Assembly (NCBI GenBank): GCA_035581425.1
Contig: DATJVP010000069.1
Location: forward strand, 1 to 64,000
Direction of reading: 5' to 3'
From: DASZHJ01 sp035581425
GTDB lineage: Bacteria > Pseudomonadota > Alphaproteobacteria > ATCC43930 > CGMCC-115725
DNA length: 64,000 nucleotides
Shown: one piece after another, positions 52,226 through 61,114 of the stretch
How positions within the stretch are numbered: the first letter of the stretch is position 1
Layout of the letters: each line of letters opens with the position of its first letter
Notes under the pieces: model-generated
The model's input: only the letters and a program-made list of their open reading frames with translations
Database searches by the model: none
Told to the model about the DNA's origin: nothing
Translations under genes and position numbers: made by a program

Positions 52226-53116
52226 ATGCCCGCCTCGACCGCGCTTCCCGCAAGCGAGCCCACGATTGGGCGCGGCATCGCATCGATGCTATTCGCGGTC
52301 ATGGTGTTCAGCACCATGGACGCGCTCATCAAGTGGCTCACGCCGAGCTATCCGCTGATGGAGATCGTGTTCTTCCGCTCGATCTTCGCCTTCATCCCGC
52401 TGCTGCCCTCGTTGCTGCGGCAGGGCAGTGCGCCGTTCCGTACGCGGCGGCCACTGGGACAGGCCGGACGCGCCTTGATCGGGCTCGGTGCCACCGTCTG
52501 CTTCTTTTACGCCTACCGATTCCTTCCGCTTGCTGACGTCTTCGGAATCGCCTTTGCGGCGCCGCTCTTCGTCACGGCGCTTTCGGTTCCGCTTTTGGGC
52601 GAGCGCGTGGGCATACGGCGCTGGAGCGCGGTCCTCGTCGGCTTCATCGGCGTGCTCGTCATGGTGCGGCCCGATATCGGTGTCGCCGATGCCGCCACAT
52701 TGATCACGCTGCTGGGGACGCTCTGCTATGCCATCTCCCTCGTGTTCCTACGCAATCTCGGCAAGTCCGAGACCACAGTGTCGATCGTCTTCTACGTGAC
52801 CTGCACGACGACGCTCGCGAGCGCCATAGCCCTCCCCTTCGTTTGGATCACGCCCAGCGCAGTCGACCTGCCACTGTTGATACTCGTGGGAATCTTGGGC
52901 GGCATCGCCCAGCTCGCGATCACCCGCGCTTTCCGCCTGGCGCCCGCTGCGGTCGTGGCGCCCTTCGACTATACCGCCCTCCCCTACGCCGCGGCGCTCG
53001 GTTACTTCGTTTGGGGCGACGTGCCGGAGCCAATCTTCCTTCTGGGTGCGGTGATCGTGATCGGAAGCGGCCTTTACATCCTCCACCGCGAGACGCGCCT
53101 AGCGGGGCGGAGATAA
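52226..53116 (+). CDS. EamA/DMT-family transporter
   Basis: 296 aa from ATG at 52226 (MPASTALPASEP). Ten hydrophobic segments form two EamA repeats; conserved landmarks are FSTMDALIKWLTPSYPLMEIVFFRS, FFYAYRFLPLADVFGIAFAAPLF and, in the second half, FDYTALPYAAALGYFVWGDVPE. Members export metabolites such as amino acids or S-adenosylmethionine (inner membrane). It converges with acuI across 4 nt. Confidence 0.87.
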   Translation: MPASTALPASEPTIGRGIASMLFAVMVFSTMDALIKWLTPSYPLMEIVFFRSIFAFIPLLPSLLRQGSAPFRTRRPLGQAGRALIGLGATVCFFYAYRFLPLADVFGIAFAAPLFVTALSVPLLGERVGIRRWSAVLVGFIGVLVMVRPDIGVADAATLITLLGTLCYAISLVFLRNLGKSETTVSIVFYVTCTTTLASAIALPFVWITPSAVDLPLLILVGILGGIAQLAITRAFRLAPAAVVAPFDYTALPYAAALGYFVWGDVPEPIFLLGAVIVIGSGLYILHRETRLAGRR

Positions 53117-53120
53117 ATCG

Positions 53121-54113
53121 TCACGCCCGCAGGTCCACGACAACCCGGCCACGGACGGCACCCTTGAGAATGGCCTCGGCAAGCTCGGGAAGACGGTCGA
53201 GTCCCACGGTATGCGTCATCGCGTCGAGCTTTCCCATCGGGAGATCGCGGGCGATTCTAGCCCATGCAGCTTCGCGCCGCGGGCGCGGGCACATCACGCT
53301 GTCGATGCCCAGAAGATTGACCCCGCGCAGCAGGAAGGGGATCACGGTCGCGGGGAGATCGTTGCCGCCGGCCAGGCCGCAGGCAGCGACGCTCGCGCCG
53401 TATTTGAGCTGCGTCAGGATGCTCGCGAGGGTCGTGCTTCCAACCGCATCGATAGCGCCCGCCCAGCGCTCGCTGTCGAGCGGCCGCGCGGGCGGTTTCG
53501 CGAGCGATGCTCGATCCACGATCTCCTGCGCGCCGAGCTCCTTCAGATAGGCATGCGCCTCGGCACGACCCGTCGAGGCTGCGACGCGATAGCCGAGCTT
53601 CGCAAGGATTGCGATGGCGACGCTGCCGACGCCGCCCGCGGCGCCCGTCACCAGCACCTCGCCCGCGCCATGCACGAGCCCGTGCTCCTCGAGCGCCATC
53701 ACCGCGAGCATCGCGGTGAACCCCGCGGTGCCGACGGCCATGGCCCGTTTCGTGGTGAGGCCCTCGGGAAGTCGCACGAGCTGGCTCGCCTTGACGCGCG
53801 CCTTCTCCGCGTAGCCGCCCCATTGCATCTCGCCGACGCGCCAGCCCGTAAGCACGACCGCGTCGCCGGGCTTCCATTCGGGCGAGCTCGATGCCGCGAC
53901 GCGGCCCGCGAAATCGACGCCGGGCACGTGCGGGTATTTGCGCACGAGCCTGCCGATCCCCTTCAGGATCAGACCGTCCTTGTAGTTGAGCGTCGAATAC
54001 TGGACGTCGACCGTCACCTCGCCCTCTGGCAAGGCACTTTCAGCGAGACGCTCGATGCCCGCCCGAACCTTGCCCTCGGCCTCATGGAGAACGAGCGCCT
54101 TGAACTCACTCAC
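53121..54113 (-). CDS. acuI: Acryloyl-CoA reductase-like MDR oxidoreductase (AcuI/YhdH)
   Basis: 330 aa. STLNYKDGLILKGIGRLVRKYPHVPGVDFAG is the YhdH/AcuI signature, with the NADPH site VTGAAGGVGSVAIAIL and STGRAEAHAYLKELGA. The family lacks zinc and reduces acryloyl-CoA or small quinones. Its start overlaps the thiolase stop by 4 nt, so the two form an operon, hinting at short-chain acyl-CoA metabolism. Confidence 0.87.
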   Translation of the reverse strand: MSEFKALVLHEAEGKVRAGIERLAESALPEGEVTVDVQYSTLNYKDGLILKGIGRLVRKYPHVPGVDFAGRVAASSSPEWKPGDAVVLTGWRVGEMQWGGYAEKARVKASQLVRLPEGLTTKRAMAVGTAGFTAMLAVMALEEHGLVHGAGEVLVTGAAGGVGSVAIAILAKLGYRVAASTGRAEAHAYLKELGAQEIVDRASLAKPPARPLDSERWAGAIDAVGSTTLASILTQLKYGASVAACGLAGGNDLPATVIPFLLRGVNLLGIDSVMCPRPRREAAWARIARDLPMGKLDAMTHTVGLDRLPELAEAILKGAVRGRVVVDLRA

Positions 54114-55276
54114 CGCAAGCGCTCCAGCACGCTCACGTAGTTTGCGACCGCGGCGCCGCCCATATTGAAGACGCCCGCGAGCTCCGCGTCCTTGACCTGC
54201 ATGCCGCCCGCGGTGCCCGTGAGCTGCATCGAGGCGAGCACGTGCATGGAGACGCCGGTCGCACCGATCGGGTGGCCCTTCGCCTTCAAGCCGCCGGAGG
54301 GGTTGATCGGGAGCTTCCCGGTCTTCTCCGTGATGCCCTCCTCGATTGCGCGCGCGCCCTCGCCGGGCTTCGCGAGGCCCATCGCCTCGTAGATAAGAAG
54401 CTCCGCCACGGTGAAGCAGTCATGCACCTCCGCAAAGTCGAGATCGGCGAGCTTGACCTTGGCCGCGTCGAGCGCGCGTTTCCAGGCTAGCGCCGGCCCC
54501 TCGAAGGCGATGATGTCGCGCTTGGAGAGCGGCAGGAAATCGTTGACGTGCTCGGCCGCGCGGAAGACCACGGCCTTATCGAGTGCCAGCGCCGTCTCGA
54601 CGTCCGCAAGCACCAGCGCCGCAGCACCGTCGGAGACGAGCGAGCAATCGGTTCGCCGGAGCGGCCCCGCAACCAGCGGGTTCTTCTCGGAGACGGTGCG
54701 GCAGAACTCGTAACCGAGATCCTTCTGCATCTGGGCCAGCGGATTGACGGCACCATTCTTGTGGTTCTTGGCGGCGATTCTGGCGAGCGCGTCGGATTTG
54801 TCGCCGTACCGTTGAAAATACATCTGCGCGATCCGGCCGAAGACGCCCGCGAAGCCGCCCTCGATGCCGCCTTCCTCCTTGAGATAGGAGGCGCGGATGA
54901 GGATGTCGCCGACCGCGGGTCCCGTGACCTCGCTCATCTTCTCGACACCGACAACCAGCACCTTCCGCGCGCGCTTCCCTGCGATCGCGGATATGCCTTG
55001 ATGGATCGCGGCGGAGCCGGTGGCACAGGCGTTCTCGACGCGGGTAGCAGGCTTGAAGCGGAGCGCGGGATCGACCTGGAGCACGAGGGAAGACGGAAAC
55101 TCCTGGCGCACGAAGCCCGCATTCATGGTGCCGATGAAGATCTCGTCGATATCGGCGGGCGCGAGGCCGGCGTCGCGGATCGCGTCGGCCGCGACCTCCG
55201 TGATCATGGCCTCGATGTCCTTGCCTTCTTGCTTGCCGAAGCGGCTGTGGGACCAGCCGACGATGCAGGCGGTCAT
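54110..55276 (-). CDS. Acetyl-CoA acetyltransferase / SCP2-type thiolase
   Basis: 388 aa from ATG at 55276 with GGAGGAG upstream. Nucleophile Cys84 (VENACATGSAAIH), His in EVHDCFTVAELL, and PINPSGGLKAKGHPIGATG near the C-terminus are the thiolase/SCP2 residues. It forms or cleaves acyl-CoA C-C bonds. Transcribed with acuI; the divergent pyrC gene begins 88 nt away, so the promoters share 55277-55364. Confidence 0.9.
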   Translation of the reverse strand: MTACIVGWSHSRFGKQEGKDIEAMITEVAADAIRDAGLAPADIDEIFIGTMNAGFVRQEFPSSLVLQVDPALRFKPATRVENACATGSAAIHQGISAIAGKRARKVLVVGVEKMSEVTGPAVGDILIRASYLKEEGGIEGGFAGVFGRIAQMYFQRYGDKSDALARIAAKNHKNGAVNPLAQMQKDLGYEFCRTVSEKNPLVAGPLRRTDCSLVSDGAAALVLADVETALALDKAVVFRAAEHVNDFLPLSKRDIIAFEGPALAWKRALDAAKVKLADLDFAEVHDCFTVAELLIYEAMGLAKPGEGARAIEEGITEKTGKLPINPSGGLKAKGHPIGATGVSMHVLASMQLTGTAGGMQVKDAELAGVFNMGGAAVANYVSVLERLR

Positions 55277-55364
55277 GCTCAACTCCTCCTCCAGGGCATG
55301 CTCCCTTATATAAGTCAGCGAGGTCCCGCTTGCCAGCCTCGCGCTTTCTGGCGACAGTCCGGGA

Positions 55365-56399
55365 GTGAGCGAGCAACGGATCACTCTGCGCCGCCCCGAC
55401 GACTGGCACGTGCATCTCCGCGATGGTACGATGCTGGCGGCGGTGCTGCAGTGGACCGCGCGGAGTTTCGCGCGCGCGATCGTGATGCCGAATCTCGTGC
55501 CGCCCGTGACGACGGTCGCGGCCGCCGAGAGTTATCGCCGCCGGATCCTCGATGCGCTGCCGAAGGGCGCGCGCTTCGAGCCCTTGATGACGTGCTATCT
55601 CACGGACGACGGCGATCCCCCGGAGATCGAGCGCGGTTATCGCGAGAAAGTCTTCGCGGCGGTGAAGCTCTATCCCGCGCGAGCCACCACCAACTCGGCC
55701 CATGGGATCACCGACATCGCGAAGACCTATCGCGTGCTCGAGCGCATGGAGCGGCTGGGAATGCCGCTCCTCGTCCATGGGGAGGTGACGGATCCGGGGG
55801 TCGACATCTTCGATCGTGAGGCCGTCTTTCTGGACCGCGTGCTCGCGCCCCTGATTGCGCGCTTTCCCGGCCTCAAGATCGTGCTCGAGCACATCACGAC
55901 CGCCGAGGCCGCCGATTTCGTGACGAGGGCGGGCCCAAGCCTCGCCGCGACCATCACCGCGCATCATCTCGTGATCAACCGCAACGCGATCTTCACGGGC
56001 GGACTCCGGCCGCACATGTATTGCCTTCCAGTGGCGAAGCGTGAGACCCACCGCCTGGCGCTCCGCCGCGCTGCCGTCTCCGGCAATTCCAAATTCTTCC
56101 TCGGCACCGACACTGCACCGCATGCGATCAAGGATAAGGAGATGGATTGCGGTTGCGCCGGCATCTTCAGCGCGCCCGCCGCGCTCGAGATCTACGCGCA
56201 AGTCTTCGCCGAGGAGAACGCCCTCGACCGTTTCGAGGCCTTCGCCTCCCTAAACGGCCCCCGTTTCTACGGACTTCCCGTGAACGAGGAGAAGATCGTG
56301 CTGGCTCAGAAGCCCTGGCGCGTGCCGGAACGAGTCGACGCCATAAAGCCCTTCCTCGCAGGCGGAGAGGTCGGATGGACGCTGGTTGCTCCGTCCTAG
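55365..56399 (+). CDS. pyrC: Dihydroorotase, PyrC type
   Basis: 344 aa from GTG at 55365 (VSEQRITLRRPDDWHVHLRDG). Metal ligands His15, His17 and carboxylated Lys101 (AVKLYPA) match E. coli PyrC positions 16, 18 and 102. LVHGEVTD and GTDTAPH-type GTDTAPHAIKDKE complete the site. It cyclises carbamoyl-aspartate in pyrimidine synthesis. HAD gene follows by 25 nt. Confidence 0.93.
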   Translation: MSEQRITLRRPDDWHVHLRDGTMLAAVLQWTARSFARAIVMPNLVPPVTTVAAAESYRRRILDALPKGARFEPLMTCYLTDDGDPPEIERGYREKVFAAVKLYPARATTNSAHGITDIAKTYRVLERMERLGMPLLVHGEVTDPGVDIFDREAVFLDRVLAPLIARFPGLKIVLEHITTAEAADFVTRAGPSLAATITAHHLVINRNAIFTGGLRPHMYCLPVAKRETHRLALRRAAVSGNSKFFLGTDTAPHAIKDKEMDCGCAGIFSAPAALEIYAQVFAEENALDRFEAFASLNGPRFYGLPVNEEKIVLAQKPWRVPERVDAIKPFLAGGEVGWTLVAPS

Positions 56400-56424
56400 C
56401 CTCTCATCCGCGAAAAGCCCGCGA

Positions 56425-57039
56425 ATGAAAGCCTCACGCACCACCGTCATCTTCGATCTCGGCGGTGTTCTCATCGATTGGAACCCGCGTCACCTCTATC
56501 GGAAGCTCTTCGTAGGCGACGAGCGGGCGATGGAGGAGTTCCTGACCACGGTCTGCACACAGGCTTGGAACGTGCAACAGGATGCGGGTCGCAGCTTCGC
56601 GGAAGGGGCGGCGATCTTGAAGGCACGCCATCCCGAAAAGGCCGCGCTCATCGACGCTTTCGGTGCCCGGTTCGGCGAGATGATGGCGGGGGAGATCGCG
56701 GGCTCGGTCGCGATCCTCGATGAATTGCATCGACGCGGCGTGCCCCTCTTCGCGCTCAGCAATTGGTCGCGCGAGACATTCCCCTTCGCGCGCGAGCGCT
56801 TCGCCTTCCTGGAGCGGTTCAGCGGTATCGTCATCTCCGGCGAGATCGGCCACGTCAAGCCGGACCCTGCGATCTATCGACATCTTCTGGACCGTTTCGG
56901 CATCGACCCCGGAGCGGCCGTCTTCATCGACGACGTCGCAGGCAATGCCGAGGCCGCGCGCGCCTTCGGCATTCACCCTGTCCACTTCACGTCACCCCCC
57001 GCGCTCGAGCGCGAACTCCGGGACTTGAGACTTCTCTGA
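56425..57039 (+). CDS. HAD-superfamily hydrolase (2-haloacid dehalogenase/phosphatase-like)
   Basis: 204 aa from ATG at 56425. HAD motif I is VIFDLGGVLIDW (Asp11), motif II LSNWS, motif III Lys in HVKPDPAIY, and motif IV FIDDVAGN. The helical cap begins with PRHLYRKLF. Such proteins are mostly small-molecule phosphatases; a dehalogenase activity is not supported. It may be co-transcribed with pyrC. Confidence 0.88.
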   Translation: MKASRTTVIFDLGGVLIDWNPRHLYRKLFVGDERAMEEFLTTVCTQAWNVQQDAGRSFAEGAAILKARHPEKAALIDAFGARFGEMMAGEIAGSVAILDELHRRGVPLFALSNWSRETFPFARERFAFLERFSGIVISGEIGHVKPDPAIYRHLLDRFGIDPGAAVFIDDVAGNAEAARAFGIHPVHFTSPPALERELRDLRLL

Positions 57040-57075
57040 GTTTCGGCGACCCTACCGCCGGGGAGGACGAAGGAC

Positions 57076-58194
57076 ATGGCGGAACGGACGGCGGCACTCG
57101 ACGTGCGCGCTGCCGAGGTTTTTTATGGGCAGCTCAAGGTTTTAGACCGGGTCTCGCTGACCGTCAGCGGCGGCGAGTTCGTGGCGCTGCTGGGTTCCTC
57201 CGGCTGCGGCAAGACCACGCTTCTGCGCGCGATCTGCGGCTTCGTCCCAGTGGCAGGCGGCAGCATCTGGGCCGGCGACCGCGACATCACAAAACTGCCA
57301 CCCGACAAGCGTAACATGGCCATGGTGTTTCAATCCTATGCGCTCTGGCCGCACATGACGGTGGCGCAGAACATTGGCTACGGCCTGCGGCTCAGGGGCG
57401 CCGGTCGCGGGGAAATCGCCGCAAGAGTCGGGGAGATGCTGAAGTTGCTGCGCCTCGAGGGGCTGGGCGAGCGGCGCGTTACCGAGATTTCAGGCGGCCA
57501 ACGCCAGCGCGTGGCGCTCGGGCGCGCGCTTGCGATCAATCCCAACATCCTGTTGCTGGACGAGCCGCTCTCGAACCTCGATGCGCGCGTGCGCGAGGAG
57601 GTGCGGCACGAGATCAAGACGCTGCAGCAGAAACTCGCGATCACCACCGTGCACGTGACGCACGACCGCGAGGAGGCGATGGTGATGGCGGACAAGATCG
57701 CCATCCTCGATGCCGGCCGCATGGTGCAGATCGGCACGCCCGAGCAGGTGTACAACCGCCCGAACTCGCCGTTCGTTGCGAGCTTCATGGGCGCCTCGAA
57801 CGCAATCCGCCTGCCCGCGCGCCGCGCCGAGAGCGGGATCGAGATCGCGGAAGGGCCATACACGGGCGCGGCTTCGATCTCCGCCTCTGTCCTCGACGGC
57901 CCGACGCTCGAGCGCATCGACGGCTCCCGCGAGGTCCTCGCCTATTTCCGCGGCGAGGATGCGCGGCTCGAGCCCGCGGGCGCGGGCGCGCGAGAGGCTC
58001 TCGTCCTGCGCGGAGAGATCGCGCAGGCGTCTTACCCCGGCGGCCACTTCCGCTACGCCGTCACGGTGGGTACGGATCAATTCATGGTGGACGACGACCG
58101 CCGCTATTCAGTCGGCGCGCCGGTCGCCGTCGTCCTTCCGCTATCGCGGCTCCATCTCTACCCGGCCGCGGCCACGCCGACGCAGCTCAACTGA
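57076..58194 (+). CDS. Iron/polyamine-type ABC transporter ATP-binding protein
   Basis: 372 aa. Walker A GSSGCGKTT, Q-loop FQSYALWPHMTVAQNI, signature ISGGQRQR, Walker B LLLLDEPLSNLD and H-loop HVTHDREEAM. A C-terminal TOBE-like region (about 245-360) resembles PotA/FbpC/UgpC. It opens a four-gene importer operon; 17 nt separate it from the binding-protein gene. Confidence 0.92.
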   Translation: MAERTAALDVRAAEVFYGQLKVLDRVSLTVSGGEFVALLGSSGCGKTTLLRAICGFVPVAGGSIWAGDRDITKLPPDKRNMAMVFQSYALWPHMTVAQNIGYGLRLRGAGRGEIAARVGEMLKLLRLEGLGERRVTEISGGQRQRVALGRALAINPNILLLDEPLSNLDARVREEVRHEIKTLQQKLAITTVHVTHDREEAMVMADKIAILDAGRMVQIGTPEQVYNRPNSPFVASFMGASNAIRLPARRAESGIEIAEGPYTGAASISASVLDGPTLERIDGSREVLAYFRGEDARLEPAGAGAREALVLRGEIAQASYPGGHFRYAVTVGTDQFMVDDDRRYSVGAPVAVVLPLSRLHLYPAAATPTQLN

Positions 58195-58211
58195 AGAAGA
58201 CGGAGGCAAAT

Positions 58212-59357
58212 ATGAGACGATCCCTACTGCTTTCTGCCGCGATTGCGCTCTCGGTTGCGCTCGCGGCCTCGCCTGGCCACGCGCAGCGCAAGATTACCCT
58301 CAACGTCGTGACCGCCGGCGACCAGAACATGGTCGATTACGTCAAGGACTACCTCGCTCCGATCTTCGAGAAGGATCACCCCGACGTGACCGTGAAGTCC
58401 GTCGGCACGGGTCCGGGCGACGCGGGCTCGCAAAAGATCTATGAGAAGCTCGTCGCCGAGAAGGGTAACGCCGAATGGGACATCGACGTCGCTGTGATCC
58501 ACCAGAAAGCAGCGGGCCAGATGGTCGCGGAGGGTCTGCTCGCGGCTTACGTGAAAGACGTATCGACGGGCAAGCTCGTACACTCGCCGGCGGCCTCCAA
58601 CTCGCTCGGCGCCAATGTCGCGGGCTTTGTGATCCCGATGTTCAACAGCCAGACCGCGATCGCCTACAACTCGCAGATGGTGAAGGATCCCCCCGGCACT
58701 TACGCCGATCTCGTCAAATGGGTCGACGCCAATCCCAAGAAGTTCGGCTACAACGGAATAAAAGGTGGCATGTCCGGCGTGAGCTTCGTCGTCGGCTGGA
58801 TCTACGCCTATACGCCCGATGCCGAGAAGCTCATGAACGGGCCTTACGACCCCAATCTAAAGAGCAGCTGGGATCCTGCATTCGCGGGCCTCAAGGCTTT
58901 TAATCAGAAAGTCGTGCTGACGCCGGGCAACGCCGGCACGCTCGACATGCTCGGGCGCGGCGAGATCGAGATGGGTCCGGTTTGGGTCGACATGTTCTAC
59001 ACTTGGCAGGCCGACGGAAAGCTTCCCCCGAGTGTGAAGCTGAAGCTCATCGGCCCCGGCATGCCCGGACAGCCCATGTACTACACGGTCCCCGCGAAGG
59101 CCGCGAACATGAAGCTCGCGGAGCAGTTCATCGAGCTCGCGACCAGCCCCAAGGTCCAGGCGGACGGCATCGTCAAGCGCTTCAACTGGTATCCCGGCAT
59201 CGACGCGACCGAGGTGAAGTCGCAGCTCGACGACGCCACCTGGAACAAGCTCTTCGTCGATGTGACGCCGCAAGATCTGCAGACCAAGGGCAAGACATTC
59301 CCGATCGCGCCCTATTTCAACGACATCCTCGAGGGCTACGAGAAGAAGGTGCAGTGA
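58212..59357 (+). CDS. Family 1 periplasmic binding protein (iron/polyamine/sugar-like)
   Basis: 381 aa with GGAGG before the ATG. Sec signal LLLSAAIALSVALAASPGHA, then ITLNVVTAGDQNMVDYVKDY and FEKDHPDVTVKSVGTGPGDAG as in SBP_bac_1/6 proteins. NSQTAIAYNSQMVKDPPGTY and a C-terminal NDILEGYEKKV follow. The ligand cannot be inferred; no iron-binding tyrosine pair is obvious. Confidence 0.88.
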   Translation: MRRSLLLSAAIALSVALAASPGHAQRKITLNVVTAGDQNMVDYVKDYLAPIFEKDHPDVTVKSVGTGPGDAGSQKIYEKLVAEKGNAEWDIDVAVIHQKAAGQMVAEGLLAAYVKDVSTGKLVHSPAASNSLGANVAGFVIPMFNSQTAIAYNSQMVKDPPGTYADLVKWVDANPKKFGYNGIKGGMSGVSFVVGWIYAYTPDAEKLMNGPYDPNLKSSWDPAFAGLKAFNQKVVLTPGNAGTLDMLGRGEIEMGPVWVDMFYTWQADGKLPPSVKLKLIGPGMPGQPMYYTVPAKAANMKLAEQFIELATSPKVQADGIVKRFNWYPGIDATEVKSQLDDATWNKLFVDVTPQDLQTKGKTFPIAPYFNDILEGYEKKVQ

Positions 59358-59366
59358 GAGCGGCGC

Positions 59367-59394
59367 GCCGCGCCCCGGCTCATCGGGGCGCGGC
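59367..59394 (+). promoter_or_regulatory. Strong intercistronic hairpin after the binding-protein gene
   Basis: A perfect 11-bp stem, gccgcgccccg and cggggcgcggc, with a 6-nt loop, 9 nt after the binding-protein stop and 23 nt before the permease start. No T-run. Same position and likely purpose (differential expression) as the hairpin at 18235-18260. Confidence 0.55.
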
Positions 59395-59417
59395 CGCCAC
59401 CTGAAACGCGAAGCGGC

Positions 59418-60251
59418 ATGCGGGAGTCGCGGCTCGCGATGTTTCTTCTGGTGCTGCCGGCGCTGGCGGTGGTGCTGGCGCTTTTCGTCTACCCGCTCGC
59501 GACCTCTGTGATCTCCTCGGTCACGGACAAGAGCGGCGTTCTGACGCTCGACAATTTCGCCAAGGCCTGGGAGCTCTATCGCGAAGACGTGGTCTTCACG
59601 CTCGTGATCGTCATGGTCTCCACGCTCTTCATCGGCGCGCTCTCCGCGGCGATCGGCGGGTATCTCGTTCTCGGCGAGAGCAAGCGCGCGGTCGCGGTGC
59701 TGCGCTGGCTCTATCGCTGGCCCCTGTTCATCCCGTTCATCGTGGCGGCGCAATGCATGCGGACCTTCCTCGCGAAGAACGGGCTCATGAACAACGCCTT
59801 CGACACGCTCGGCCTCATCGACGTCCATAATGCCGTGGGGTTCCTCGACTGGCGCGGCATCATCGTGACCTTCGTCTGGAAGCAGACGCCCTTCGTCGCG
59901 CTTCTGGTTGCCGGCGCAATGGCCTCGCTCGACCGATCCACCATCGAGGCCGCACGCAATCTCGGTGCGAGCCGCCTCCGCATCCTCGTGGAGATCGTGC
60001 TGCCGCAAGTGAGTTCCGCGATGATCGTGGGCTTGACGCTCTCCTTCGTCACCATGCTCTCGGTGCTCTCGGTGCCGATCATGATAAGCGGCGGCGCTCC
60101 GACCATGATCACCGTCGACATGGCCTTCCGCATCAACGCCTACAGCGACTACGGCGTAGCGAACGCCTTGGGCCTCATCTCCTATGCCATGACCGCGATC
60201 GCCGCCTGGACTTATCTCCGCAGCAATGCCGCCAAGCGAGGCATGGCATGA
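59418..60251 (+). CDS. ABC transporter permease (PotB/FbpB-like)
   Basis: 277 aa. Helix 1 LAMFLLVLPALAVVLALFVYPL, six helices in all, and the coupling loop IEAARNLGASRLRILVEIVLP. It follows the binding-protein gene after a 60-nt gap with a strong hairpin and overlaps the second permease by 4 nt. Confidence 0.9.
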   Translation: MRESRLAMFLLVLPALAVVLALFVYPLATSVISSVTDKSGVLTLDNFAKAWELYREDVVFTLVIVMVSTLFIGALSAAIGGYLVLGESKRAVAVLRWLYRWPLFIPFIVAAQCMRTFLAKNGLMNNAFDTLGLIDVHNAVGFLDWRGIIVTFVWKQTPFVALLVAGAMASLDRSTIEAARNLGASRLRILVEIVLPQVSSAMIVGLTLSFVTMLSVLSVPIMISGGAPTMITVDMAFRINAYSDYGVANALGLISYAMTAIAAWTYLRSNAAKRGMA

Positions 60252-61054
60252 GGTCGGCGCTCGCGACGATCCTGCGCGGCTCGAGCCTCGGTGCGGTTGC
60301 CTTCATCGTCTTCGGGCCCATTACAAATCTCGCGCTCTGGGCCTTTGCGGTGCAGTGGTATTTCCCCTACAAACTCCCGGTCATCTGGGGATTCAAATAC
60401 TGGTACGAGGTGTTCAAGCCCCGGAGCGACGCCTGGGAGTCGCTCTCGACGAGCGTGCTCATCGCGCTATTCACCGTCGCGGCCTGTCTCGTCCTCGCGG
60501 TGCCCGCGGGCTATGCGCTCGCGCGCGGGCGGCTCCCTTGGCGCGGCGCGATCCTGCTGGCATTCCTGCTGCCGCAAGCGATCCCGAGCATCGCGGTTTA
60601 TTTCAACGTCGCGCGCATCTTTTATTCGGTCGGCCTCAACGGGACGATCGCAGGCGTGGTGCTCGTGCACACCGTCCACGGTCTCGTCTTCGCGGTCTGG
60701 ATCGCGGCCGCTGCCTTCGCCGCCGTCGACCGTGAGCTCGAGCTGGCCGCGCGTAATGTCGGCGCCTCTGCTCTGCGGGCCTTCCTCACCGTGACGCTCC
60801 CGCTCGCCGCCCCTGGGATCATGGCGAGCGCGATCTTTGTCTTCCTCGAATCCCTCGACGAATTCACGGGAACATATTTCGTCGGCGTCCCCGACGTGAC
60901 GACCTTGCCGCTGCTCATGTTCACCGCGAGCGTTGCCGGCAACTACCAGATCGCCGCCATCACCGCGCTCGTTCTCCTGGTGCCGTCGGTGGGATTCATG
61001 CTCTTCATCGAGCGGTTCCTCAAAGCCGACGTGCTCGCGAAGGTCGGGGGGTGA
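60248..61054 (+). CDS. ABC transporter permease (PotC/FbpC-partner-like)
   Basis: 268 aa. Six helices; the coupling loop is VDRELELAARNVGASALRAFL (central part ELELAARNVGAS) and the C-terminal FMLFIERFLKADVLAKVGG is typical. Two permease genes plus one ATPase suggest a heterodimeric channel with a homodimeric motor. It converges with asnB across 60 nt that contain a degraded GC-rich repeat (cctccctcctcgagggtag) but no clear terminator. Confidence 0.9.
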   Translation: MRSALATILRGSSLGAVAFIVFGPITNLALWAFAVQWYFPYKLPVIWGFKYWYEVFKPRSDAWESLSTSVLIALFTVAACLVLAVPAGYALARGRLPWRGAILLAFLLPQAIPSIAVYFNVARIFYSVGLNGTIAGVVLVHTVHGLVFAVWIAAAAFAAVDRELELAARNVGASALRAFLTVTLPLAAPGIMASAIFVFLESLDEFTGTYFVGVPDVTTLPLLMFTASVAGNYQIAAITALVLLVPSVGFMLFIERFLKADVLAKVGG

Positions 61055-61114
61055 CTCTCGCTGTAGCAACGACGCGCCTCCCTCCTCGAGGGTAGGGGTG
61101 ATTCTCTACCGAGG

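Noticed and set aside
56425..57039. Naming the HAD protein a haloacid dehalogenase
   Set aside because: HAD motifs are shared by many phosphatases and nothing in the cap or context favours dehalogenation.
61055..61114. GC-rich repeat between the last permease and asnB as a terminator
   Set aside because: Only short imperfect stems (ccctcctcgaggg) and no T-run on either strand.
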